Shown piece by piece: positions 7,877 through 13,757 of a stretch of 17,222 bases of DNA; positions within the stretch are counted from its first letter, which is position 1, and the number at the start of each line of letters is the position of its first letter. Origin of the DNA: Bacillota bacterium. Lineage in GTDB: Bacteria > Bacillota_C > Negativicutes > CTSoil-072. Location of the stretch: NCBI GenBank assembly GCA_017861495.1, contig JAGFXW010000022.1, forward strand, positions 1 to 17,222. The letters are read 5' to 3'. A model generated the notes under the pieces. It made no database searches. It worked only from the letters and a program-made list of their open reading frames with translations, and was not told where the DNA came from. Made by a program: the position numbers and the translations under genes.

Positions 7877-7903
7877 AAAAGCTGCCGTGAATGAGCAGCT
7901 TTT
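7877..7903 (-). terminator. Rho-independent terminator after the holin-like gene
   Basis: The arms 7877-7885 (AAAAGCTGC) and 7895-7903 pair perfectly over 9 bp around a 9-base loop. On the minus strand the stem ends in four T residues and continues CTTG. It lies 60 bases beyond the holin stop codon, so it most likely ends that transcript. It may also work from the other side. Confidence 0.65.
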
Positions 7904-7962
7904 CGTTTCTTGAATAATTATCAATTGCCCGTCGCGCCATTTGCCGGCGGACAGATTGCTAT

Positions 7963-8307
7963 TCAACGGTCTTCAACCACCTTGGACAAAGTAAAACTGC
8001 AAGCCGTCATACAGAGTATCCCTGCCAGCGGCGCCGCAAAATTCAGAACCTGGTACCCGGGCAAAACGGCTATCACCGCTCCCGGCGCCACAATATTCGT
8101 AAGGAAGGTAAGCCCTCCCAATCGCCACTTACATACCGGCTTCGCCCTGCGGAACAATATTGGACGGATCAACGCGTTCGCCAACCCGACAATAAGCACT
8201 CCCAACAAAGTGCCACCCAGCGTATCGATAAAAACTCCCGGCATTTCCGAAACCAAAACAAACAACACAAACGCGTTCATTACAATCCGCAGCATAAACC
8301 CGCACAT
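7963..8307 (-). CDS. Phage-holin-family four-helix membrane protein
   Basis: The 114-residue protein is almost entirely hydrophobic, with about four membrane helices. The segment LANALIRPILFRR near residue 42, followed by LTFLTNIVAPGAVIAVLPGY, fits the superfamily of small four-helix proteins annotated as phage holin family (PF04020-like). Many bacteria carry these as single chromosomal genes without any prophage, and no phage gene is nearby here, so a true holin role is not implied. The ATG at 8305-8307 follows GGGAGG with eight-base spacing. It has its own promoter (8358-8386) and terminator (7877-7903), so it is a monocistronic unit. Confidence 0.8.
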   Translation of the reverse strand: MCGFMLRIVMNAFVLFVLVSEMPGVFIDTLGGTLLGVLIVGLANALIRPILFRRAKPVCKWRLGGLTFLTNIVAPGAVIAVLPGYQVLNFAAPLAGILCMTACSFTLSKVVEDR

Positions 8308-8357
8308 TCCAGCAGCCTCCCAAATTCCGGTTCCCGAAAGAACCCTGCTAATTTTAT

Positions 8358-8386
8358 ATTATAGACCGCCGAATGTCGTTCTGCAA
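8358..8386 (-). promoter_or_regulatory. Strong sigma-A type promoter for the holin-like gene
   Basis: On the minus strand TTGCAG (8381-8386) is followed after 17 bases by a perfect TATAAT (8358-8363). The start codon is about 50 bases downstream. The short leader contains a small GGTTC/GAACC hairpin ahead of the ribosome site. Confidence 0.75.
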
Positions 8387-8403
8387 CAGAATTTATTCTT
8401 CGC

Positions 8404-9420
8404 TCAATACCAGAGGATATCCTCGCTGACTTTGGCTACATCCTCCGTGCCGGTCAATACCATTGCATCCCGGAGTTCCCCAGCCATCCGGTTCAACACC
8501 AGTTCCACCCCTTCAACGCCCCCGCCGACTGCGCCGGTAATTACCGGCCGGCCAATCAATACCGCATCCGCGCCCAGCGCCAGCATCTTCAACACGTCAC
8601 CGCCGTTACGAATGCCGCCATCGATCAAAATTGTCATTTTCCCCTGGACCGCATCGGCAATATACGGCAATGCTTCCGCCGTACCCGGCGTGTGATCCAA
8701 AACCCGTCCGCCATGGTTGGACACCACAATGGCATCAACGCCGGCATCCAGACAAGCCGCAGCATCATCGGCCATCATAATCCCCTTCACAATAAACGGA
8801 ATGGAAGTGTGTTTTTTGATATACGCCAATTCATCCCGGGTTTTAGGACCCACCTTCTGGCCGGCCCGTGTCATATTGATAAACGCGGCTGTGTCGATAT
8901 CCATGCCAAAAGCAGGCGCGCCGGCCGCTTCCGCCATTTTTGCCAATTCAATCACCCGGTCTGTTTCGCGCGGCTTAATAATTGGGATCCCTCTGCCGCT
9001 TTCCATTTTCAGGCTTCTGATGCCTGCCAAAAACAAATCCGGGTCCGGCCCGTCGCCGGTCATCGCAATCGTCCCCGTTTTGCGGCAGCCGGCAACAACC
9101 GCCGACACATATTCCGCTTCCGTCAACGCGCCGTTCATATTCATCGCCCCGCCGCCAACCGGCGCTGCCAGAATTGGGAACGCCAACTGCATTCCTAATA
9201 GGTTGCAAGCCAATTTCGGTTCATGTACCGAATGTACCGTACGCAAGCATAACCGGTATCCTGCCAGAGCAGCAACGTTATTTTTAAAGCTTGTTCCGGA
9301 GCCTGCTCCGCCCATTCCAGGAACCTCACCTGCGCAAGCGACTCCGTCGCAAACCGGGCAGACCCGGCAAGCCCCGCGAAACTTGCCCCTCGCATTTTTC
9401 CTCATTTCTTTCCAATCCAT
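8404..9420 (-). CDS. FMN-dependent alpha-hydroxy-acid oxidising protein with N-terminal Cys motif
   Basis: The 338-residue protein is a TIM-barrel FMN enzyme of the L-lactate oxidase / glycolate oxidase family. Visible features are FPILAAPVGGG at 81-91, lysine K212 in IPFIVKG, the catalytic histidine H236 and arginine R239 in SNHGGRVLD (234-242), the phosphate-binding ILIDGGIRNGGD at 264-275, and ADAVLIGRP at 284-292. The family oxidises a 2-hydroxy acid to the 2-oxo acid; the substrate here is unknown. Before the barrel there is a CRVCPVCDGVAC motif (cysteines 18, 21, 24, 29) that could bind a metal or an iron-sulfur cluster. This is a feature of anaerobe versions rather than of the aerobic oxidases. 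The ATG at 9418-9420 has GGAGG seven bases upstream; another ATG four bases further upstream is out of frame. A promoter lies at 9443-9470. Confidence 0.88.
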   Translation of the reverse strand: MDWKEMRKNARGKFRGACRVCPVCDGVACAGEVPGMGGAGSGTSFKNNVAALAGYRLCLRTVHSVHEPKLACNLLGMQLAFPILAAPVGGGAMNMNGALTEAEYVSAVVAGCRKTGTIAMTGDGPDPDLFLAGIRSLKMESGRGIPIIKPRETDRVIELAKMAEAAGAPAFGMDIDTAAFINMTRAGQKVGPKTRDELAYIKKHTSIPFIVKGIMMADDAAACLDAGVDAIVVSNHGGRVLDHTPGTAEALPYIADAVQGKMTILIDGGIRNGGDVLKMLALGADAVLIGRPVITGAVGGGVEGVELVLNRMAGELRDAMVLTGTEDVAKVSEDILWY

Positions 9421-9442
9421 CCATATTCCTCCAATCGAACCT

Positions 9443-9470
9443 CTTATATTATTGTATATTTAACTGTCAA
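9443..9470 (-). promoter_or_regulatory. Promoter for the FMN-dependent enzyme
   Basis: On the minus strand a perfect TTGACA (9465-9470) is followed after 16 bases by TATAAG (9443-9448). The start codon is 22 bases further on. The -35 box touches the base of the rubredoxin terminator, so the two genes appear to be separately transcribed. Confidence 0.7.
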
Positions 9471-9493
9471 AACCCTCCGCAAGGGGAGGGTTT
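9470..9493 (-). terminator. Terminator downstream of rubredoxin
   Basis: The arms 9470-9478 (AAACCCTCC) and 9485-9493 pair perfectly over 9 bp around a 6-base loop. On the minus strand the stem closes with GGAGGGTTTT, giving a short T run. It starts 24 bases after the rubredoxin stop. Confidence 0.7.
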
Positions 9494-9517
9494 CGGTCCT
9501 ATTACAATGTCCTGCTG

Positions 9518-9676
9518 CTATTCTTTTTCAAACTGGTCTTTGCCCACCCCGCAAACCGGGCAAACCCAATCTTCCGGAATATCTTCAAATTTTGTTCCGG
9601 GTGCAATGCCATGATCAGGATCGCCTTCACTCTCAACGTATTCATAACCGCATACCATACACTTATAAACCGCCAT
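9518..9676 (-). CDS. Rubredoxin
   Basis: This encodes a 52-residue protein beginning [20 protein letters not shown], followed by [19 protein letters not shown] and [13 protein letters not shown]. The two CxxCG iron-binding knuckles (cysteines 6, 9, 39 and 42) and the aromatic and proline residues between them are standard for the small rubredoxin family. It is a cytoplasmic one-electron carrier with a single Fe(Cys)4 centre. In anaerobes it commonly passes electrons to oxygen- or peroxide-reducing enzymes. The ATG at 9674-9676 has AAGGAG upstream with a rather long 12-base gap. It precedes the FMN-dependent enzyme on the same strand, but a terminator and a promoter lie between, so a functional link is possible only as regulon-level inference. 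Confidence 0.96.
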   Translation of the reverse strand: MAVYKCMVCGYEYVESEGDPDHGIAPGTKFEDIPEDWVCPVCGVGKDQFEKE

Positions 9677-9791
9677 GTTTTGTCAACGCTCCTTTTAACC
9701 ATTTTCACTCTATTTCGTATATTTCAGTAAAGACCATCCAAAATCCTGCTATGTCGTAAAATATTGAGAAAAAAACCACATAATTCGTTGA

Positions 9792-11594
9792 TTATTCTTT
9801 GGGCGGGTGGAAAAACCGGTAAACCGCTTCCGCAGCCGGTTTGTTCATGCCCGGAGCCGCCGACAAATCAGCCGGTTCGGCGGCTTTGATTTTTGCCAGG
9901 CTGCCGAAATGCTGCCACAATGCCGCGCGGCGTTTGGCCCCGATACCCGGGACATTGTCCAAGACCGAAACCAGATTACGCCGCGACCGCAGTTTGCGGT
10001 GGTACGTTACCGCAAACCGATGCGCCTCGTCCCGGATGCGCTGCATCAGATACAATGCCTGCGAATAGCGGGGCAACGCCAGCGGCTCACTGTCGCCTTC
10101 CCGGAAGATCAATTCAAACTGCTTCGCCAGAGAAATAACCGGTATTTCCGTCAGCCCGACACCACGGATTACAGCCAGGGCGGCGCTTAACTGCCCTTTA
10201 CCGCCGTCGATGATAATGAGGTCCGGCAGCGGTTCCGCTGCCGCTCCGTACCGCCTGGCCAATACCTCCTGCATCGAACGGAAATCATCCGGCGATCCTT
10301 CCACCGTCTGCAGCTTATACCGTCTATACTCCTCTTTATGCGGCCGCCCATCGGTAAACACGACCATGGAGGCAACCGTCTCCGCACCCTGAATATGGGA
10401 GATATCGAAACACTCCATCCGCCGCGGCGCCGCCGCAAGACCGAGATAATCACCCAATTCCTGCAAGGCGCCTTCCGTGTGTTGCCAGTCCGCCTCCAAT
10501 TTCGCCGTTTCCGCCGCCAGCGCCGTCAGGGCGTTTCCGTTGGCCATTTCCACCAAATCTTTCTTGGTCCCCCGCTGCGGCACACTGACCGAAACCCGTC
10601 CGGTTTTTAAACTGCCCAGCCATTCCGCCAGCAACTCCTGTTCCGGCAACGCTAGAGGCAGCAGTATTTCCCGGGGAATAAACGCCGCCCGGCTATAGTA
10701 TTGTTTGACAAACGCAGTTAAAATTTCCGCATCTTCCTCTTCTTCGCCGCCGTTCATCAGGAAATGTTCCCGCCCTACCATCTTGCCGCTGCGGATAAAA
10801 AACACCTGTACGCAAATCCCTTGCGCCGAACGGGCCAACCCCAAGATATCCTGGTCACCGCTGCCAGTCACGATATTCTGTTTTTCCGTCACCTTTTCCA
10901 CGGCGGCCAATTGGTCCCTGAGCGACGCCGCCTGTTCAAAATTCAGTTCTTCCGCCGCCTGTTCCATTCGCTTGCGCAAGTCACGGACCACCGCTTCGCT
11001 GCGGCCTTCCAGCAGCAGACAAACAGCCTCGATCATTGCGCCATACTCCTGTTTGCTGACTTTTCCGGTGCAGGGCGCCAGGCAACGTTTGATATGGTGC
11101 TGCAAACAGGGCCGGTCCGCGTTTAGTTGGCGGCAGGTCCGCAGCGGAAACAATTTCTTCAGCATCCGCAGGGTTTCATGCACCGCCCCGGCATCCGTAT
11201 ACGGGCCAAAATAGCGCGCTCCGTCCTTGACAACCCGGCGGGTCACAAATACTCGCGGATAATCCTCGCCCAGCGTGACTTTTACATACGGATAGGTCTT
11301 GTCATCCCGCAAGCTGATATTATATTTGGGGCGATGCTTTTTGATCAGGTTGCACTCCAGGATCAGCGCTTCCATCTCCGAGGCCGTAATGATCGTTTCC
11401 AAGTCGTCAATCCGGGCCACCAACGCTTTCACTTTGGGAGAATGGCCCCGCACAGCCTGAAAATACGACCGGACCCGGTTCTTTAAATTTACCGCCTTGC
11501 CGACATAAATGATGCGCCCCGCCTGGTCTTTCATAAGATAAACTCCGGGCTTTCCCGGCAGCAGGGCCAGTTTTTCCGCAAGTTCTTCCTTCAT
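9792..11594 (-). CDS. uvrC: Excinuclease ABC subunit C
   Basis: The 600-residue protein makes both incisions in nucleotide excision repair after UvrA and UvrB have located the lesion. The N-terminal GIY-YIG nuclease domain is seen in GVYLMKDQAGRIIYVGKAV (about residues 13-31), the UVR helix hairpin for UvrB contact in LNFEQAASLRDQLAAVEKV (near 210), the RNase H-like second nuclease in ECFDISHIQG and LIIIDGGKGQLSAA, and two C-terminal helix-hairpin-helix motifs in VPGIGAKRRAALWQHFGSL and the segment after it. The start at ATG 11592-11594 (MKEELAEKLALLPGKPG) matches the family N-terminus and has AAAGAGGT upstream. A longer reading from TTG 11633, with AGGAG four bases before it, would add 13 residues and is less likely. 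It is divergent from accC. Confidence 0.96.
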   Translation of the reverse strand: MKEELAEKLALLPGKPGVYLMKDQAGRIIYVGKAVNLKNRVRSYFQAVRGHSPKVKALVARIDDLETIITASEMEALILECNLIKKHRPKYNISLRDDKTYPYVKVTLGEDYPRVFVTRRVVKDGARYFGPYTDAGAVHETLRMLKKLFPLRTCRQLNADRPCLQHHIKRCLAPCTGKVSKQEYGAMIEAVCLLLEGRSEAVVRDLRKRMEQAAEELNFEQAASLRDQLAAVEKVTEKQNIVTGSGDQDILGLARSAQGICVQVFFIRSGKMVGREHFLMNGGEEEEDAEILTAFVKQYYSRAAFIPREILLPLALPEQELLAEWLGSLKTGRVSVSVPQRGTKKDLVEMANGNALTALAAETAKLEADWQHTEGALQELGDYLGLAAAPRRMECFDISHIQGAETVASMVVFTDGRPHKEEYRRYKLQTVEGSPDDFRSMQEVLARRYGAAAEPLPDLIIIDGGKGQLSAALAVIRGVGLTEIPVISLAKQFELIFREGDSEPLALPRYSQALYLMQRIRDEAHRFAVTYHRKLRSRRNLVSVLDNVPGIGAKRRAALWQHFGSLAKIKAAEPADLSAAPGMNKPAAEAVYRFFHPPKE

Positions 11595-11643
11595 AGATAC
11601 CTCTTTCCCAATCATACTGACAAGCCTTGGCAATTAGCTCCTA

Positions 11644-11672
11644 TTGTCAAAAACAAAGAAATGTGCAATAAT
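11644..11672 (+). promoter_or_regulatory. Possible promoter for accC
   Basis: TTGTCA (11644-11649) and AATAAT (11667-11672) are separated by 17 bases. If used, accC would have a leader of nearly 300 bases that includes structured element D. The boxes are imperfect in an AT-rich stretch, so the call is weak. A lone TATAAG at 11943-11948, closer to the gene, has no good -35 partner. Confidence 0.35.
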
Positions 11673-11730
11673 AATTTATAACCAGATAATAATATCTGCT
11701 ATTATTATATGGCTTTATTTTTCTTTGCAG

Positions 11731-11937
11731 AAAGTAGTTGGGCTTTCCGCGGTATAAGTGCAGCCAATGGCTTTCGCCATCGCTGACATAAATGAGCCTT
11801 GGTTTTGGAAGTGGTTAACCACCTTCCGAAACCTTAGAGCGAACTTAGTGCGAATTTTATAGCCTGTTAACCTCAACCCGAAAGGTCGGATTTTACAGGC
11901 TATTATCGAAATAAAACTCGACGCAAGCCGGGTTTTC
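11731..11937 (+). repeat. Structured element D in the accC leader, long-form relative of element C
   Basis: Three hairpins are visible. The first is 11761-11785 (CAGC/GCTG and ATGGC/GCCAT around TTTC). The second is 11801-11811 with 11823-11833 (11 bp including one T-G pair), capped by TGG/CCA at 11812-11814 and 11819-11821. The third is 11859-11867 with 11895-11903 (9 bp). The segments AATGAGCCTTGG, TTAGAGCGAA, AGCCTGTTAAC and TTTTACAGGCT recur in the same order in element C (13568-13670), with compensatory changes in two helices. The outer arms are degenerate: only GGCTT/AAGCC and AGAAA/TTTCT would pair. The strand is not certain; plus is given because accC would be transcribed through it. 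Confidence 0.7.
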
Positions 11938-11970
11938 TAATTTATAAGATGTAAATTGGAGGTTTACTAT

Positions 11971-13296
11971 ATGTTTAAACGATTATTGATCGCGAACCGT
12001 GGTGAAATTGCGGTGCGCATCATCCGGGCCTGCCAAGAGCTGGACATAGAAACTGTAGCCGTCTATTCCGATGCTGACGTTGATTCCCTGCACGTCAAAC
12101 TGGCGGATTATGCCTGCAATATCGGTCCCGAAGATGCCAGTCTCAGCTATTTAAACGGCCATAATATTATCGCCGCAGCCCACGCCATGCAAGTGGATGC
12201 CATCCATCCCGGCTACGGCTTTCTTTCGGAAAATGCGGATTTCGCCGAGATGACCACGAAAGCCGGCTTTATTTTCATCGGACCCCGGGCCGAAACCATC
12301 CGTAAAGTCGGAAACAAAGACGCGGCCCGCGAAGCAATGCTGAAAGCCGGCTTGCCGATGGCTTCCGGCAGCGATCAAATTACGAATGTGGAAGATGCCT
12401 GCCAGGTTGCCGATACAATCGGCTATCCGGTCATCCTGAAACCCATAGCCGGCGGCGGGGGTAAAGGAATGGTGATCGCCAACAGCCAAGACGAGCTGAT
12501 CGCCGCTGTCGGCAAAGCAGATATCACAACAACCGCCTTTTATTTGGAAAAATACATTGCCGAGGCCCGTCACATTGAAGTACAGATCATGGCGGACAAC
12601 TACGGCCATATTCTCCATCTTGGCGAACGGGAGTGCTCTCTGCAGCGCCGCAACCAAAAAATCCTGGAAGAAGCGCCGTCATCGGCTTTGACCTCGGAAA
12701 TGCGGCAAAAAGTAGGCGACTTGGCGATCCGAGCCGCTAAAAGCGTCCATTACACCAATATTGGCACCGTTGAATTTTTAATGGACAAAAACAATGGGGA
12801 ATTTTATTTTATGGAAATCAACCCCCGCATCCAGGTGGAACATGCCATTACGGAAATGATAACCGGCATTGACCTGGTCCGCAAACAAATCCGGATCGCG
12901 GCCGGCGAACCGTTGAACATGAAACAGGAAAGCATCGTTTTTCAGGGCCATGCCATCGAGTGCCGCATCAATGCCGAAGATCCCAGTTTCAATTTCCTGC
13001 CGTCCCCCGGCCAAATCGAATTCTATCACCAACCGGGCGGCCCGAATGTCCGGGTTGACAGCGGCGTGTGCGCCGGCTCGGTTGTCCAACCGTATTACGA
13101 CTCTTTGATTGCCAAAGTAATCGTCCATGGCCGCACCCGCGGCGACGCCATCCGGATCATGAAACGGGCTCTGGCGGAATTCCTGGTTACCGGAGTTAAA
13201 ACAACCATCAGTTTCCATCAAGAGATATTGAGTGATCCGTACTTCTGCAGCGGGGATATAGACACGCAGTTCGTCTACAAGCGAATGTTCCAATAA
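11971..13296 (+). CDS. accC: Biotin carboxylase (AccC-like), stand-alone
   Basis: The 441-residue protein is a biotin carboxylase: the ATP-grasp enzyme that carboxylates biotin on a carrier protein using ATP and bicarbonate. Domains run in the usual order: MFKRLLIANRGEIAVRIIRA at the N-terminus, the glycine-rich loop AGGGGKGM at 160-167, HIEVQIMAD and LGERECSLQRRNQK in the centre, and the active-site segment MEINPRIQVEHAITE at 281-295. The catalytic E282, N284, R286, V289 and E290 are kept. It differs from the usual NTRIQVEHPVTE at two residues (P285, A292). No carrier or carboxyltransferase gene is nearby, so the partner is unknown. The ATG at 11971 is set by GGAGG eight bases upstream; a TTG at 11956 lies inside that site and is rejected. 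A terminator follows at 13415-13442. Confidence 0.92.
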   Translation: MFKRLLIANRGEIAVRIIRACQELDIETVAVYSDADVDSLHVKLADYACNIGPEDASLSYLNGHNIIAAAHAMQVDAIHPGYGFLSENADFAEMTTKAGFIFIGPRAETIRKVGNKDAAREAMLKAGLPMASGSDQITNVEDACQVADTIGYPVILKPIAGGGGKGMVIANSQDELIAAVGKADITTTAFYLEKYIAEARHIEVQIMADNYGHILHLGERECSLQRRNQKILEEAPSSALTSEMRQKVGDLAIRAAKSVHYTNIGTVEFLMDKNNGEFYFMEINPRIQVEHAITEMITGIDLVRKQIRIAAGEPLNMKQESIVFQGHAIECRINAEDPSFNFLPSPGQIEFYHQPGGPNVRVDSGVCAGSVVQPYYDSLIAKVIVHGRTRGDAIRIMKRALAEFLVTGVKTTISFHQEILSDPYFCSGDIDTQFVYKRMFQ

Positions 13297-13340
13297 GAAA
13301 CCGCTGAAAAGGATCACAGAATTGATTAGATTTTTTATAT

Positions 13341-13404
13341 AGCCGGATACTATCCAACGCTTCGACGTTAGCACTTAACCTCAGCTTTTGGATAGCATCC
13401 GGCT
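13341..13404. repeat. Long hairpin with conserved tip motif (element B)
   Basis: The arms 13341-13357 and 13388-13404 pair over 17 positions with one T-G wobble, around a 30-base loop. The tip AACGCTTCGAC (13356-13366) plus TAGCACTTAACCTCAGCTT (13369-13387) matches element A at all but about five positions, while the arms are unrelated to those of A. It lies 44 bases after the accC stop. Confidence 0.85.
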
Positions 13405-13414
13405 GTTTCCGTCG

Positions 13415-13451
13415 AATTCCAGGCTGTTATTAGTCTGGAATTTATTTTTTT
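13415..13451 (+). terminator. Rho-independent terminator for accC
   Basis: The arms 13415-13422 (AATTCCAG) and 13435-13442 pair perfectly around a 12-base loop. A run of T residues interrupted by a single A (13443-13451) follows, which is the classic arrangement for plus-strand termination. It lies 118 bases after the accC stop, beyond element B, so element B would be transcribed in the accC 3' end. Confidence 0.75.
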
Positions 13452-13534
13452 CAAGAGACTCCAATTTTCGCCATTCTCAGAAACTTGCCTTTTTGAGCAG
13501 CCTGATTAATTGTTCAGAAGTGCATCTATCCCAA

Positions 13535-13699
13535 GCGTATAATCATCCATAAGCGGAGGTCAAGCGGCATGAATGAGCCTTGGGTTCGGAAGGCTTCAAT
13601 CCGAACCCTTAGAGCGAATTTAGTTCGAGTCGTACAGCCTGTTAACGAAGTTTTACAGGCTGTTAACGAGATGAGTCGAAGCGTTGGATGATTATACGC
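13535..13699. repeat. Structured element C: variable outer arms with a 135-base interior
   Basis: The outer arms 13535-13549 (GCGTATAATCATCCA) and 13685-13699 are perfect 15-bp reverse complements. Just inside them are AAGCGGAGGTCAAGCGG (13551-13567) and GTCGAAGCGTT (13675-13685), the inverted forms of the tip motif of elements A and B. Between these lie two strong helices, 13582-13590 with 13600-13608 (9 bp) and 13634-13642 with 13655-13663 (9 bp), and a short CGAA/TTCG hairpin at 13615-13627. The interior matches element D in order and structure. No open reading frame is carried. Confidence 0.85.
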
Positions 13700-13720
13700 C
13701 GGCAGGATGAATTTCAACTG

Positions 13721-13750
13721 CAGGGACAAGGAACCTGTCCCCCTGTCCCG
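13721..13750. repeat. GGGACAGG-type palindrome (copy 2)
   Basis: GGGACA (13723-13728) and TGTCCC (13744-13749) frame a second nested GGAACCTGTCCCC segment. It begins eight bases beyond the uvrA stop codon. The same kind of sequence forms the core of the hairpin at 1485-1534. Such GGGGACAGG palindromes are scattered in many bacterial genomes and resemble REP-type repeats. No T tract follows on the uvrA strand, so termination is not obvious. Confidence 0.65.
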
Positions 13751-13757
13751 TTACAGT

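Larger units (their letters stand above)
11595..11970. other. uvrC/accC divergent intergenic region, 376 bases
   Basis: No gene is seen here. The uvrC side (11595-11720) is AT-rich and contains a short CAGATA/TATCTG palindrome at 11682-11697 and several TATAAT-like sequences on both strands. The accC side is filled by the structured element D (about 11731-11937) and the accC ribosome site (GGAGG at 11958-11962). Confidence 0.7.
13297..13757. other. accC/uvrA convergent intergenic region, 461 bases
   Basis: No gene is seen. In order it holds hairpin element B (13341-13404), a T-tailed terminator (13415-13451), a CTTTTTGAGCAGCCT segment (13489-13503) that is shared with 1565-1579, long element C (13535-13699), and a GGGACAGG-type palindrome (13721-13750) just past the uvrA stop. 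Confidence 0.85.

Noticed and set aside
7963..8307. Prophage remnant marked by the holin-like gene
   Set aside because: There is no lysin, integrase, capsid or tail gene nearby, and this small membrane family is common as single chromosomal genes.
7910..8695. Plus-strand open frame of 261 codons
   Set aside because: It crosses the holin-like gene, its promoter and the end of the FMN enzyme in antisense, and shows no recognisable domain.
9502..9708. Minus-strand open frame of 68 codons over the rubredoxin
   Set aside because: It is another frame of the rubredoxin gene; the real product is the 52-residue frame at 9518-9676 with both CxxC knuckles.
11731..11937. T-box or other known riboswitch upstream of accC
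   Set aside because: No T-box antiterminator sequence (TGGNACCGCG) and no other riboswitch consensus that I can recall is present; the related copy downstream of accC has no gene to regulate.
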